From NCBI RefSeq assembly GCF_030010415.1, contig NZ_JASCSA010000003.1: a DNA stretch of 64,000 bases, one strand, 5' to 3'. Below, one piece after another: positions 39,104-48,522 of the stretch. Within the stretch, counting starts at the first letter, position 1; the number at the start of each line of letters is the position of its first letter. This stretch comes from Cobetia amphilecti. Its GTDB lineage: Bacteria > Pseudomonadota > Gammaproteobacteria > Pseudomonadales > Halomonadaceae. A model generated the notes under the pieces. That model was not told the DNA's origin. It did no database searches and worked only from the letters and a program-made list of their open reading frames with translations. The translations under genes were made by a program, and so were the position numbers.

Positions 39104-39994
39104 TCAGCTCATCGGCCAGGTCGCCAGGGCGATACCGGCGAAGATCAGCAGACCCGTCCAATGATTGTTGAGGAACGCCTGGAAGCAGGGCGCACGCTCA
39201 CGCTCACGGATCAGATGTTGCTGCCAGACGAAGGTGACGGCGGCGGCAGCCAGCCCCAGCCAGTAGAAGATGCCCAGCGCCAGGTGCAGGCCGATGCCGA
39301 TCAACACCGCCAGCATGCCCAGCTGCAACAGGCCGATCATCAGCTTGTCGGCACGCCCGAACAGCACGGCGGTGGACTTGATGCCCACCTTGAGGTCGTC
39401 GTTGCGATCGACCATCGCATAGGCGGTGTCGTAGGCCACCGTCCACATCAGATTGGCCGCGAACAGCCACCAGCCGTAGGTCGGTACCTCCTCCAGCGTC
39501 GCGGCGAAGGCCATCGGAATCGCCCAGCCGAAGGCGGCGCCCAGCACCACCTGGGGCAGATGATGGAAGCGCTTCATGAACGGATAGCTGGCCGCCAGCA
39601 GCACGGCGACGATCGACAGCAGCACCGTGGTCAGGTTGGTGAAGCACACCAGCACGAAGGCGGCCGCGACCAGCCCCCCGAACAGCGTCAGCGCCTCGCG
39701 CTCCGAAATGCGACCCGAGGTCAGCGGCCGGTCTCGCGTGCGCTCGACATGTTTGTCCCAATGGCGGTCGGCGTAGTCGTTGATGACGCAGCCGGCGGCG
39801 CGCATCAGATAGACCCCGGCGATGAAGATCAGCAGGGTCGTGCGCTCGGGAATGCCATCTGCCGCCAGCCACAGTGCCCACAGGGTCGGCCACATCAGCA
39901 GCCAGGTGCCGATGGGGCGGTCCAGCCGTGTCAGGGCGAGGTAGTCGGCCAGTCTGGAAGGACGCGAAGCGGCGGAAGTGGATGACGCGGTCAT
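39104..39994 (-). CDS. ubiA: 4-hydroxybenzoate octaprenyltransferase UbiA
   Basis: Membrane prenyltransferase for ubiquinone synthesis, 296 aa with about eight hydrophobic segments. Both Asp-rich prenyl-diphosphate/Mg2+ motifs are present: NDYADRHWDKHVERT and YDTAYAMVDRNDDLKVGIKS. I chose ATG 39994 (RBS AGGAG); the frame is open upstream but that part overlaps ubiC. It lies downstream of ubiC, whose product makes its substrate. Confidence 0.96.
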   Translation of the reverse strand: MTASSTSAASRPSRLADYLALTRLDRPIGTWLLMWPTLWALWLAADGIPERTTLLIFIAGVYLMRAAGCVINDYADRHWDKHVERTRDRPLTSGRISEREALTLFGGLVAAAFVLVCFTNLTTVLLSIVAVLLAASYPFMKRFHHLPQVVLGAAFGWAIPMAFAATLEEVPTYGWWLFAANLMWTVAYDTAYAMVDRNDDLKVGIKSTAVLFGRADKLMIGLLQLGMLAVLIGIGLHLALGIFYWLGLAAAAVTFVWQQHLIRERERAPCFQAFLNNHWTGLLIFAGIALATWPMS

Positions 39995-40061
39995 CGGGGC
40001 TCCTGGGCGGGTGGTAGTGGGCAAGGGAAGAGAGGGAAACGAGGCCAGTCGGCCGCAAGGC

Positions 40062-40772
40062 TCAGGCCAGCTGCAGCGCGTGCTGGAAGGCCGGTGTGAA
40101 GCCCTCCTGCACCAGCACCTTGAAGCGACCATGCGAGAACATCGAGCGGCGCATCCACAGGCTGGTGGTGCGGGCCAGCGGCCTGGGGCTCGAAAGCACC
40201 AGCGGGGCGCGGCTGACATCGATGGCGCTGCGGGTCAGGTCGGGCTGGCGAAACAGCCAATGGCCCAGCGAGCGCTCGCCCAGCGTCGAGAGGCGATGAC
40301 CGTGGGCCAGGTCCAGCGCCGCCAGCGAGCGTGCGATCACCCATGGCGTATCGCCATGACAGAGTGCCACTTCGCGTCGCCAGACATGCCGGCGTGGGCC
40401 GATGCCCAGCAGGCGCGCCTCATCCAGCCGTGCGGGGCCGGTGTCCTGCAGCAGCAGGCGCACGCGCAGGCCCTGGATGGGCTGGCCATCGCGTTCATCC
40501 TGCTGCTGCATGGCGCTGGCAAGACGCTGGGTCAGCGAGTCCGTCGAGGAGAGCCACGCCCACCAGCCGGCCGGCATGACACCTTGCAGCGCGGCAGCCG
40601 GCTGCCAATGACGGCGCACCGCCGCCGAAGCAGCGGGCAGGACGCGCGTGGGCGAAGACCAGCGAGGCGCAGGCTGGCACAGGGACTCGGCTGACGAATG
40701 AGGCGCCTCACAGGTGGAGGTCTGTGGCGTGAGCGCTGCGCGATGAGGCTCGCCTGCTGGGCATCGGACCAC
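40062..40772 (-). CDS. ubiC: Chorismate pyruvate-lyase UbiC
   Basis: Converts chorismate to 4-hydroxybenzoate, the first step of ubiquinone synthesis. Family features seen: LTQRL near residue 75, VALCHGDTPWVIARSLAALD (Arg in the active site), and TLGERSLGHWLFRQPDLTRSAIDV, with a final W-x-RRSMF segment. I chose GTG 40772, seven bases after AGGGA; ATG 40814 is an alternative. Even so the N-terminus is some 40 residues longer than usual. ubiA follows after 67 bases in the same direction. Confidence 0.85.
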   Translation of the reverse strand: MVRCPAGEPHRAALTPQTSTCEAPHSSAESLCQPAPRWSSPTRVLPAASAAVRRHWQPAAALQGVMPAGWWAWLSSTDSLTQRLASAMQQQDERDGQPIQGLRVRLLLQDTGPARLDEARLLGIGPRRHVWRREVALCHGDTPWVIARSLAALDLAHGHRLSTLGERSLGHWLFRQPDLTRSAIDVSRAPLVLSSPRPLARTTSLWMRRSMFSHGRFKVLVQEGFTPAFQHALQLA

Positions 40773-40958
40773 GGTGAATTCCCTGTCAGGATGACGAAAT
40801 GGCGAGTCTAGCATGGCCGGGCGGCAAGGCCTCCTGCTCAGGCATGCCTGCACTGCTGGCGGGCTGGTATGCTGGGCGCATTCATCGGCGTTCATGACGG
40901 ACGCTGCTGGCGCTCTTTCATCAGCGCTTCCCTCGGATCGATCTCAGGAGATGGTGCC

Positions 40959-42158
40959 ATGCGCGACCCTCGCACCCTTGTCATCATTGGTACCGGCATG
41001 GCGGGCATTGGTCTGGCGCGCGCGCTGCGTGCGCGCGACAAGGACAGCCGGCTGATCCTCATCAGCCAGGACAGCGGCCACGATTACGCCAAGCCCATGC
41101 TGTCCACCGCCTTCGCCAAGAAGATGTCGGGCACCGATCTGTCGCGTCAGGCGCCGGTGGCGCTGGTGGACGAGCTGAATGCCGAGCTGCGTACCCATCA
41201 ACGCGTCACCGCCATCGACGGTGATACCCGCCAGCTATGGCTGGGCGAGGAGTGTCTGGCCTATGACGAGCTGGTGCTGGCACTCGGTGCCGCGCCGCGT
41301 CGTCCTTTCCCCGTCGCCGCGGAAGTGGCTTCGCGCGTGCAGAGCATCAATGATCTCGACGACTATGCGGCCTTCTGCGCGACGCTGGCGAAGGCCCGCG
41401 AGCGCGGGGAAGACGGGCACGTGGTGATTGTCGGTGCCGGACTGGTCGGCTGTGAATACGCCAATGATCTGACGGCGGCCGGCCACCGCGTCACGCTGGT
41501 CGCGCCGGAGGAAACTCCGCTGGATGGACTGCTGCCGCAAGCACTGGGGCAGCGTCTTGGCGCGGCCCTGGATGGACTCGGTGTGACGCGCCGCCAGGGC
41601 GAGATGGTCGAGACCATCGCCGCAAGTTCAGGCGAGGAGGCCGAACGTCAGGCCGCGCCGGTCGAGGTGCGCCTGCAGAGCGGTCGTCGCCTGACGGGCT
41701 CCGTGGTTCTGCTGGCCACCGGGCTGGCGCCGCGCATTCGTCTGGCGCAGGCCGCGGGCCTGAGCGCCGGTGGTGACGGCATCCGTGTCGACCGCCACCT
41801 GGCCACCTCCCAGGCGCATATCTGGGCGCTGGGCGATTGCGCCAGTGTCGAGGGCGTCAATGCCATGTATGTCCAGCCGCTGCAGATGGCCGCGCGCACC
41901 CTGGCGGCCAACCTGTGTGGTGAGCCGAGCGTGCTCGACTGGAAGGCGTGGCCGGTGCTGGTCAAGACACCGGTCTTGCCGGTGGTGGCCTATCCGCCGC
42001 GTTCGGCCGTGGCGCGCTGGGAAATCACCGGTGAAGGCGATGACCTCGAAGCGCGTGCATTGGATATGAACGAACGCTTGATTGGATATGCGTTGACAGG
42101 CGCCGCCGTTCGCAGGAAAGTCGAGCTAGCGCGGCAGGCGCCGCCGTTGCTAGGCTAG
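40959..42158 (+). CDS. rubB: Rubredoxin reductase-type FAD oxidoreductase
   Basis: 399-aa NAD(P)H- and FAD-dependent reductase. The first dinucleotide fold starts TLVIIGTGMAGIGLARALR; YAKPMLSTAFAK follows as in the pseudomonad rubredoxin reductase; a second NAD-binding fold VVIVGAGLVGCEYAND and the FAD motif IWALGDCASV are present. I chose ATG 40959 with CAGGAG upstream. In pseudomonads a rubredoxin gene is adjacent; none is seen here, so its electron acceptor is encoded elsewhere. Confidence 0.85.
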   Translation: MRDPRTLVIIGTGMAGIGLARALRARDKDSRLILISQDSGHDYAKPMLSTAFAKKMSGTDLSRQAPVALVDELNAELRTHQRVTAIDGDTRQLWLGEECLAYDELVLALGAAPRRPFPVAAEVASRVQSINDLDDYAAFCATLAKARERGEDGHVVIVGAGLVGCEYANDLTAAGHRVTLVAPEETPLDGLLPQALGQRLGAALDGLGVTRRQGEMVETIAASSGEEAERQAAPVEVRLQSGRRLTGSVVLLATGLAPRIRLAQAAGLSAGGDGIRVDRHLATSQAHIWALGDCASVEGVNAMYVQPLQMAARTLAANLCGEPSVLDWKAWPVLVKTPVLPVVAYPPRSAVARWEITGEGDDLEARALDMNERLIGYALTGAAVRRKVELARQAPPLLG

Positions 42159-42408
42159 GCGATGCCATGATCGATGGTCGTAAATCCCTTGCTGCCAGCG
42201 CGGTCAGGCACGATAGTGAATGCTCCGTCAGACATGCTGCTCAGCGGGCGGAGTCTGACAGAATGCTGCCATCGACAGGTTTGATACGGCAAAGCTTGCC
42301 GGGAGCGGATTGCGTCGCCGCCATACGCCACCGCTAGCAAGTGCAAGAACAACAATGGAAACGGCGGCTTGGCCGCCCGTGCAGAATGCCAAACCAGGAG
42401 GGCTTTTC

Positions 42409-42684
42409 ATGCGCAAGCCAGAACTCGCTGCGGCCATCGCCGAGCGTGCGGATCTATCCAAGGACAAGGCCAGTCAGGTACTGAACGTGATTCTCGACGA
42501 GATCACTCATACCGTGGCCAAAGGCAATGACGTCTCACTGATCGGTTTCGGGTCATTCACCGTGCGCCAGCGTGCGGCGCGTACCGGCAAGAACCCTCAG
42601 ACAGGCAAGCCGCTGACCATCCCGGCCAGCAAGACCGTTGCCTTCAAACCCGGCAAGTCGTTGAAGGATGCAGTGACCAAGTAA
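42409..42684 (+). CDS. HU-family nucleoid DNA-binding protein
   Basis: 91 aa. The HU signature GFGSFTVRQRAARTGKNPQTG includes the arm with the conserved Pro-containing tip. Bends and compacts DNA. I chose ATG 42409 after AGGAGGG; the longer frame upstream has no family similarity. It takes the position of the HU paralogue between rubB and recG in pseudomonads. A terminator follows. Confidence 0.95.
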   Translation: MRKPELAAAIAERADLSKDKASQVLNVILDEITHTVAKGNDVSLIGFGSFTVRQRAARTGKNPQTGKPLTIPASKTVAFKPGKSLKDAVTK

Positions 42685-42774
42685 CCTCGGCTCGTGCTTC
42701 AGCGCAGACCCGGGGTGGCTGTCGCCATGGCTTTCAATCGTCGTCATCAAAAGCCCTGTCGGCTGTCATGCTGA

Positions 42775-42812
42775 TGCCACCGGTTCCGCCCTGCGGGGCC
42801 GGTGGCATTTTC
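42775..42812 (+). terminator. Intrinsic terminator of the HU gene
   Basis: GCCACCGG (42776-42783) pairs with CCGGTGGC (42799-42806), with an inner CCGC/GCGG pairing, then ATTTT. Confidence 0.82.
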
Positions 42813-42857
42813 ATATGGCCTGCGTGACCGACGCTTCGCGATTCAAGGAATGACACC

Positions 42858-43214
42858 ATGAAGCTCAAGATATTGCTGTGGGTGCTGGGTCTGCTGCTCA
42901 AGCGGGCCTTCAAGCGCGACCCCGAATTTCGTGCCGAGCTGGAAAAGCGTCCGCTGGACTGGGGTGTCGCGACCGAAGACATGAGCATCGCGCGTCACTA
43001 CCGCATGTCCCACGCGGGCGTCACCACGGGCAGTGGCCTGCCGGTGGATACCGAGCTTGAGCTGCGCTTCGCCGATAGCGACAGTGCGGTGGCCTTTCTG
43101 CTCAAGCCCTCGCCGCGTGCCTTCCTGCAAGGCCTGATGGACCAGCGCGTGCGGCTGGTCGGCGATTCGGCCCAGCTCAACCGCTTGCAGTCATTGCTCA
43201 AGCACATTCGCTGA
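42858..43214 (+). CDS. Small SCP2-like domain protein of unknown function
   Basis: 118 aa. An N-terminal hydrophobic helix (KLKILLWVLGLLL) is followed by a soluble part. The pattern LELRFADSDSAVAFLLKPSPRAFLQGLMDQRVRLVGD resembles SCP2 sterol-carrier-like domains found in small pseudomonad proteins, but I cannot name it securely. No signal peptide cleavage site is evident, so it is likely an inner-membrane-anchored protein. Followed by a terminator. Confidence 0.65.
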   Translation: MKLKILLWVLGLLLKRAFKRDPEFRAELEKRPLDWGVATEDMSIARHYRMSHAGVTTGSGLPVDTELELRFADSDSAVAFLLKPSPRAFLQGLMDQRVRLVGDSAQLNRLQSLLKHIR

Positions 43215-43246
43215 ACGACCCTGTGCCGTGCCTGCATGAACGAAAG

Positions 43247-43280
43247 ACGCCCCGCTGAGAGAATCAGCGGGGCGTTCTTT
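43247..43280 (+). terminator. Intrinsic terminator of the SCP2-like gene
   Basis: ACGCCCCGCTGA (43247-43258, read over the line break) pairs with TCAGCGGGGCGT (43264-43275) around GAGAA, then TCTTTT. Confidence 0.88.
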
Positions 43281-43344
43281 TGTCACGAGCTGTTGTCACG
43301 AGCAGTTGTCGCGAGCCTTTCTTGCGAGCCTTTACTTGCGAGGG
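43280..43344 (+). repeat. Five degenerate 13-bp tandem repeats
   Basis: Units at 43280, 43293, 43306, 43319 and 43332; the first two differ by one base and the later ones diverge progressively (core TTGYCRCGAGC or TTGCGAG). They fill the space between the terminator and the convergent gene. Confidence 0.85.
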
Positions 43345-43380
43345 GCTGTTCGAGAAGACCCTCTCAACGCCCTCGAGGCC

Positions 43381-43797
43381 TCACAGCAACTGCTTGAGGC
43401 CCGGAATGCCTTCGAGCACCTGATCGACCACGCCATCGCCGGCTTCTTCGCGCGCATAGCTCAGCGTTTCATCGGCCACGCCGCGCGCCTGGTCCATGTT
43501 CAGGTCCAGCCCCATCAGCTTCTGGCCCAGTTCCAGCGCACCGCCACCGCTGCCGCCGGTGAAGGCGCTGACGGCGCCCATCAGGCCGCCCATGAGGCCA
43601 CCGCCACCGGACTCGGCGGCTTCCTCGCCTGCGCTGCCGATCAGGCCTTCCGCCCCCGGGATGGCGCCCAGCAGTGAGGCGGCCGGGCCATCCGGCCCCT
43701 GCTCACGCACGAACTTGAGAACCATGCCGACCGCCTGCTCGGCGATTTCCGGTGACAGCCCGAGGGAGCCAGTGACGCGTTCGATAAGAGGATGCAT
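43381..43797 (-). CDS. Glycine-rich hypothetical protein (138 aa)
   Basis: No family recognised. Helical N-terminal part (HPLIERVTGSLGLSPEIAEQAVGMVLKFV), then a Gly/Ala/Ser-rich middle (GSAGEEAAESGGGGLMGGLMGAVSAFTGGSGGGA), then another helical part with DETLSYAREEAGDGVVDQVLEGIPGL. It has a cytosolic look, without a signal peptide. Similar architecture to small DUF2267-type proteins, uncertain. Divergent from the yccS-like gene. Confidence 0.55.
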   Translation of the reverse strand: MHPLIERVTGSLGLSPEIAEQAVGMVLKFVREQGPDGPAASLLGAIPGAEGLIGSAGEEAAESGGGGLMGGLMGAVSAFTGGSGGGALELGQKLMGLDLNMDQARGVADETLSYAREEAGDGVVDQVLEGIPGLKQLL

Positions 43798-43987
43798 CGG
43801 TATTCTCCATGAAAGCCAATGAGGTCAGGAGTCTTCAGAGTGGCACGTCGCGGCGATTCGACATTCGACGCGCCTGCCAACGCTTGCATGCGCCATGGCT
43901 CTCGGACACGGCAGAACGGGGTGTTATGCTAGCGATATAAATCTAAAGTCTAATGCGCTGCCCGGCGCCCTGGTCACGGAACACTTC

Positions 43988-46240
43988 ATGACACGCTCTC
44001 TCCTGGACTCCCTCATGCACTCCCTGCGTCGTCTGTGGACGCTGGATGCCTTCAGCTATTCGCTACGCATGTTGATCGCGCTGGGTGGCGTGATGGCGGT
44101 GGGGTTCTGGCTCGACGAGATGGCGGTGGTGATTCCGCTGTTTCTGGGCGTGATCGCCTCGGGGCTGGCGGAAACCGATGATCACTGGCGCGGCCGACTG
44201 CGCGCGCTGGGCATGACGCTGGCCTGCTTCAGCATCGCCGCCGTCTCGGTGGAGCTGTTGTTCGGCATGCCGCTGCCCTTCGTGATCGGGCTGGCGCTGG
44301 CCACCTTCGCGATGCCGATGCTGGGCGCCATCGATGCCCGCTACGGCGCCATCGCGCGCGCCTCTTTGATTCTGGCCGTCTACACCATGATCAGTCTCGA
44401 GCAGCAGCATGGAGATGGTCAGATCGCGGTGCTGGAGCGCAGCCTGCCCGAGTGGCTGCGTGAGCCGGGGCTGGGCATCAATCTGGTTCAGCCGTTGCTG
44501 CTGGTGGTGGGGGCGTCCTGGTATGGCCTGCTCTCGGTCGTGTGGTGCGCGCTGTTCTCGCGCCAGCCGCTCAAGCACAGCATGGCGACGCTCTACCGTG
44601 AGCTGGGGCGCTACCTGATTCTCAAGGCGCAGCTGTTCGAGCCGCTGCGCAATGTCGACCAGTCTGCCCGGCGTCTGGCGCTGGCCGAGCAGAACGGCCG
44701 CGTGGTGGTGGCACTCAACCAGACCAAGGAGATGGTCTTCCGGCGTCTCGCCGGGCGGCGCGATACCACCAAGCTCGACCGCTATCTGCGCCTCTACTTC
44801 ATCGCCCAGGACCTCCACGAGCGCGCCAGCTCCAGCCATTATCCCTACGGCCAGCTCACCGACGCCTTCTTCCATCACGACATCCTGTTCCGCTGTCAGC
44901 GCCTGCTGGAGCAGCAGGGGCGCGCCTGTCGCGGGCTCGGCAAGGCGCTGTTGATGCGCCAGCCCTTCGATGCCAGTGACAGCCAGCAGGCGCTGGAAGA
45001 CCTCAATGCCTCGCTCGTCTATCTCAAGCAACAACAGCGGCCCGAGTGGCACCATCTGATGCAGGCGCTGGAGGCACTGGCCAGCAACCTGCGCCTGATC
45101 GAAGGCCAGATCGCGCGCCTGAATGATCTCGAAGCCGTCAGCAATGAAAGCGACAACAGCCTGCTGGACCGCTCGCCCCACGGCACGCGCGACATGTTCG
45201 AGCGTATCCGCAGCCACCTGACGCCGCGCTCGCCGATCTTCCGCCATGCGCTGCGCCTGACCGCGACGCTGGTGGCCGGCTATGGCGTGCTGCTGGCGGT
45301 GCACCCGACCCAGGGCTACTGGATTCTGCTGACCGGGCTGTTCGTGTGTCGTCCCAGCTACGGTGATACGCGCCGCACGCTGGCGCAGCGAATTCTGGGC
45401 ACGCTGATCGGTCTGGTCGCCGGCTGGGCGCTGATCAGTCTGTTCCCGGCGCCCACGATCCAGGCCGGGATCGCCGTGGTCGCGGGGGTGCTGTTCTTCG
45501 CCACCCGTGGCTCGCGCTATACCCTGGCCACCGCCGCCATCACGCTGATGGTGCTGGCGTGCTTCAACCAGGTCGGCGATGGCTTCGATCTCATCTGGCC
45601 GCGGCTGTTCGATACGCTGGTCGGTGGCCTGCTGGCCGGGCTGTCGGTGGTGTTGATCCTGCCGGACTGGCAGGGCCGCAAGCTCTACCGTCAGGCCGGC
45701 GTCAGCCTCAAGACCAGCGGCCGCTATCTGGGCGAGGTGCTGTCCCAGTACCGCCATGGCAAGCGCGATGATCTGGCCTACCGTCTGGCGCGGCGCAATG
45801 CCCACAACGCCGACGCGGCCTTCTCCAATCTGCTGGCCACCGCGCGCAAGGAGCCCGGCCACTTCCGTCGCGATGTCGAGCCGGGCTTCGGCTTCCTGCT
45901 CCACGCGCATACCGTGCTCGGCTATCTCTCGGCACTGGCAGCGCATCGTGGCGAACTGGAATCGACCGCCTCGGCCAGCAGTGGCATCGAGACGCTGCTG
46001 CGCCATGGCGAGCGCCTGAGTCAGCAGCTGACGGCGTTGGGAGAGCAATTGGAGGCGGGCGGTGAGATCGCCGTCACGCTGGACAGCGAAGATGAGATCG
46101 CGGCACTGGAAGCCGAGGTTGAGCAGGTCGAATCCACCACCGGACGCCTGGCGCTGTCACAGCTGATTCTGGTGCTGCGGCTGTTGCAGCCGCTGGAAAG
46201 CGCCGGCACCCAGCTGATCAAGGCCAGCCGCGCCAGCTGA
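43988..46240 (+). CDS. yccS: YccS/YhfK-family putative membrane transporter (FUSC domain)
   Basis: 750 aa with the duplicated architecture of this family: an N-terminal membrane block (about 15-165), a cytoplasmic stretch with YLRLYFIAQDLHERASSSHYPY, and a second membrane block (about 425-560) with RHALRLTATLVAGYGVLLAVHPTQGYWILLTGLFV. It is related to aromatic-acid exporters (FUSC superfamily), but the substrate is not known. I chose ATG 43988; the frame is open upstream to 43895. Confidence 0.87.
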   Translation: MTRSLLDSLMHSLRRLWTLDAFSYSLRMLIALGGVMAVGFWLDEMAVVIPLFLGVIASGLAETDDHWRGRLRALGMTLACFSIAAVSVELLFGMPLPFVIGLALATFAMPMLGAIDARYGAIARASLILAVYTMISLEQQHGDGQIAVLERSLPEWLREPGLGINLVQPLLLVVGASWYGLLSVVWCALFSRQPLKHSMATLYRELGRYLILKAQLFEPLRNVDQSARRLALAEQNGRVVVALNQTKEMVFRRLAGRRDTTKLDRYLRLYFIAQDLHERASSSHYPYGQLTDAFFHHDILFRCQRLLEQQGRACRGLGKALLMRQPFDASDSQQALEDLNASLVYLKQQQRPEWHHLMQALEALASNLRLIEGQIARLNDLEAVSNESDNSLLDRSPHGTRDMFERIRSHLTPRSPIFRHALRLTATLVAGYGVLLAVHPTQGYWILLTGLFVCRPSYGDTRRTLAQRILGTLIGLVAGWALISLFPAPTIQAGIAVVAGVLFFATRGSRYTLATAAITLMVLACFNQVGDGFDLIWPRLFDTLVGGLLAGLSVVLILPDWQGRKLYRQAGVSLKTSGRYLGEVLSQYRHGKRDDLAYRLARRNAHNADAAFSNLLATARKEPGHFRRDVEPGFGFLLHAHTVLGYLSALAAHRGELESTASASSGIETLLRHGERLSQQLTALGEQLEAGGEIAVTLDSEDEIAALEAEVEQVESTTGRLALSQLILVLRLLQPLESAGTQLIKASRAS

Positions 46241-46264
46241 CCTGTCCTGACTGACCGGTACTGA

Positions 46265-46306
46265 AAGACAAGTGCTATAAGACAAGTGCTGTAAGACAAG
46301 TGCTGT
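46265..46306 (+). repeat. Three 14-bp tandem repeats behind yccS
   Basis: AAGACAAGTGCTAT, AAGACAAGTGCTGT, AAGACAAGTGCTGT starting 25 bases after the yccS stop. Confidence 0.9.
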
Positions 46307-46380
46307 CTGAGCGGCTGGCCGAGTGATCGAGTGCCCGGGCGGAATAGGTGAGGGCGCCAGGTGAGCAGCGGGCAGCGCGC

Positions 46381-48522
46381 TCAGACGGCGCCGTATTGCC
46401 CGGCCGCCTCGCCCAGCCAGCGGCGAATCAAGGGCTCCGCGGCCTGCGGGGCCTCGCTGAGGATGGCATCGGCCAGTGTGGTGGTCGGGGCGATCAGGTC
46501 ACTGTCACGCTCGAGATCGGCGATCTTCATCCCCGCCAGCCCCGTCTGACGCGTGCCCAGCACTTCGCCGGGGCCGCGTAGCTCCAGGTCCTTCTCGGCG
46601 ATCTTGAAGCCGTCGGTGGTCTCGCGCATCACCGCCAGGCGCTGCTTGGAGTGCTGCGACAGCGGCGGATGATAGAGCAGCACACAGAAGCTCTCGGTGC
46701 TGCCACGCCCGACACGGCCACGCAGCTGGTGCAGCTGCGACAGGCCGAGACGCTCGGGATTGTCGATCACCATCAGGCTGGCATTCGGCACATCGACCCC
46801 GACCTCGATCACCGTGGTCGCCACCAGCAGGTCATGCTCGCCGTCCTTGAACGCCGCCATCACCTCGGCCTTCTCGGCCGCCTTCATGCGGCCATGGACC
46901 AGACCGATGGACAGCTCCGGCAGCGCCTCGGTCAGCTCGTCACGCGTCACCTCGGCGGCCTGGCAGGTCATCACCTCGGATTCCTCGATCAGCGTACACA
47001 CCCAATAGGCCTGGCGGCCCTCTGAGCAGGCGGCGCGGATGCGCTCGACCACCTCGGGGCGGCGCGGGTCGGCCACGGCGACGGTCTGCACCGGGGTGCG
47101 TCCCGGCGGCAGCTCGTCGATCACCGACAGGTCGAGGTCGGCGTAGGCGCTCATCGCCAGGGTGCGCGGAATCGGCGTCGCGGTCATGATCAGCTGGTGC
47201 GGTGTCAGGCCACCGGCTTCCCCCTTCGCCCGCAACGCGAGACGCTGATGCACGCCGAAGCGGTGCTGCTCATCGACGATCGCCAGCCCCAGGCGCTGGA
47301 AGGTCACATCGGCCTGAAACAGCGCATGCGTGCCGACCACCATGCGCGCCCGGCCATCGGCGATGGCGGCCTTGGCATCCAGCCGCGCCTTGCCCTTGAG
47401 CTTGCCGGCCAGCCACGCCACCTCGATGCCCAATGGCTCCAGCCATTCGCGGAAGTTGCGATAGTGCTGCTCGGCGAGAATCTCGGTAGGCGCCATCAAG
47501 GCCGCCTGACAGCCGCCGCCGATCGCGATCAGCGCCGCCAGCGCGGCGACCACCGTCTTGCCCGAGCCCACATCGCCCTGCACCAGGCGCAGCATCGGCA
47601 CTTCGCGCGCCAGGTCACGGCGCACATCTTCCAGTACGCGATGCTGGGCGCCGGTCAGCGAGAAGGGCAGCTGGGCGAGAAAGCGCGTGCTGAGGCCGCC
47701 ACTGGCGCTCAGCGAGGGCGCGCCATCCTGCTGGATACGCGCGCGCACCTGACGCAGGCTCAACTGGTGGGCGAGCAATTCTTCCTGGGCGAGGCGGCGC
47801 TGACTCGGGTGCACGCCGTCGCTCATCTGATCGACGGGCGCATCCGGCGGTGGCTCGTGCAGAAAGCGCAGGCACTCGATCACGCCGGGCAGGCGAAAGC
47901 GCGTGCGCAGCGCCTCGGGGATCAGGTCCGGCAGCTCATGGGGCGTCTCCTCGAGCTGCTTGAGCGCCTGGGCGATCAAGGCACGCAGGCGCGCCTGATT
48001 GAGGCCTTCGGTGGCCGGATAGATGGGCGTGAGGTGGTCTTCCACCGGCTCGGCACCCTGGCCGAGCAGGCGGTATTCCGGATGGTAGATCTCGAGACCG
48101 GTGGCCCCGGCGCGTGCCTCGCCGAAGCAGCGCACGCTGTGGCCACGCTGGAATTGCTGCTGCTGGGCGGGGGAGAAGTGGAAGAAGCGCAGGCTGAGGA
48201 TGCCGCTGCCATCGCGCAGGCGCACCAGCAGACTGCGGCGACGGCCCTTGACGATGTCGCAGGCCGTTACCTCGCCTTCCACCACCGCCTCCATGCCGCT
48301 CTTGAGCGTGCCGATGGGCGTGACGCGGGTCCGGTCCTGATAGCGCAGCGGCAGATGGAACAGCAGGTCTGCGACGCGCTCCAGCCCGAGGCGCGACAGC
48401 TTCTCGCTCAGCGCGGGGCCGACGCCGCTCAGGCTGTCCAGCGGTTGGGCCAGCGCGCCGGTGGCAAAGACACCGGCGCTGGCGGGCCCGGCAGATGAGG
48501 CTTCCGTGCCCGCCCTGCTCAT
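46381..48522 (-). CDS. recG: ATP-dependent DNA helicase RecG
   Basis: Remodels stalled replication forks and Holliday junctions. The N-terminal wedge (about 1-250) is followed by motif I GDVGSGKT, motif II DEQHRFG, motif III TATPIPRTL and motif VI QLRGRVGR, and the C-terminal TRG-type segment ILSEAPQAAEPLIRRWLG. Length 713 aa compares with 693 in E. coli. Its ATG overlaps the oxyR stop, so it is translated with oxyR, as in pseudomonads. Confidence 0.97.
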   Translation of the reverse strand: MSRAGTEASSAGPASAGVFATGALAQPLDSLSGVGPALSEKLSRLGLERVADLLFHLPLRYQDRTRVTPIGTLKSGMEAVVEGEVTACDIVKGRRRSLLVRLRDGSGILSLRFFHFSPAQQQQFQRGHSVRCFGEARAGATGLEIYHPEYRLLGQGAEPVEDHLTPIYPATEGLNQARLRALIAQALKQLEETPHELPDLIPEALRTRFRLPGVIECLRFLHEPPPDAPVDQMSDGVHPSQRRLAQEELLAHQLSLRQVRARIQQDGAPSLSASGGLSTRFLAQLPFSLTGAQHRVLEDVRRDLAREVPMLRLVQGDVGSGKTVVAALAALIAIGGGCQAALMAPTEILAEQHYRNFREWLEPLGIEVAWLAGKLKGKARLDAKAAIADGRARMVVGTHALFQADVTFQRLGLAIVDEQHRFGVHQRLALRAKGEAGGLTPHQLIMTATPIPRTLAMSAYADLDLSVIDELPPGRTPVQTVAVADPRRPEVVERIRAACSEGRQAYWVCTLIEESEVMTCQAAEVTRDELTEALPELSIGLVHGRMKAAEKAEVMAAFKDGEHDLLVATTVIEVGVDVPNASLMVIDNPERLGLSQLHQLRGRVGRGSTESFCVLLYHPPLSQHSKQRLAVMRETTDGFKIAEKDLELRGPGEVLGTRQTGLAGMKIADLERDSDLIAPTTTLADAILSEAPQAAEPLIRRWLGEAAGQYGAV

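Noticed and set aside
43280..43344. Tandem repeats as a CRISPR-like array
   Set aside because: 13-bp units are directly adjacent with no spacers, and no cas genes are present.
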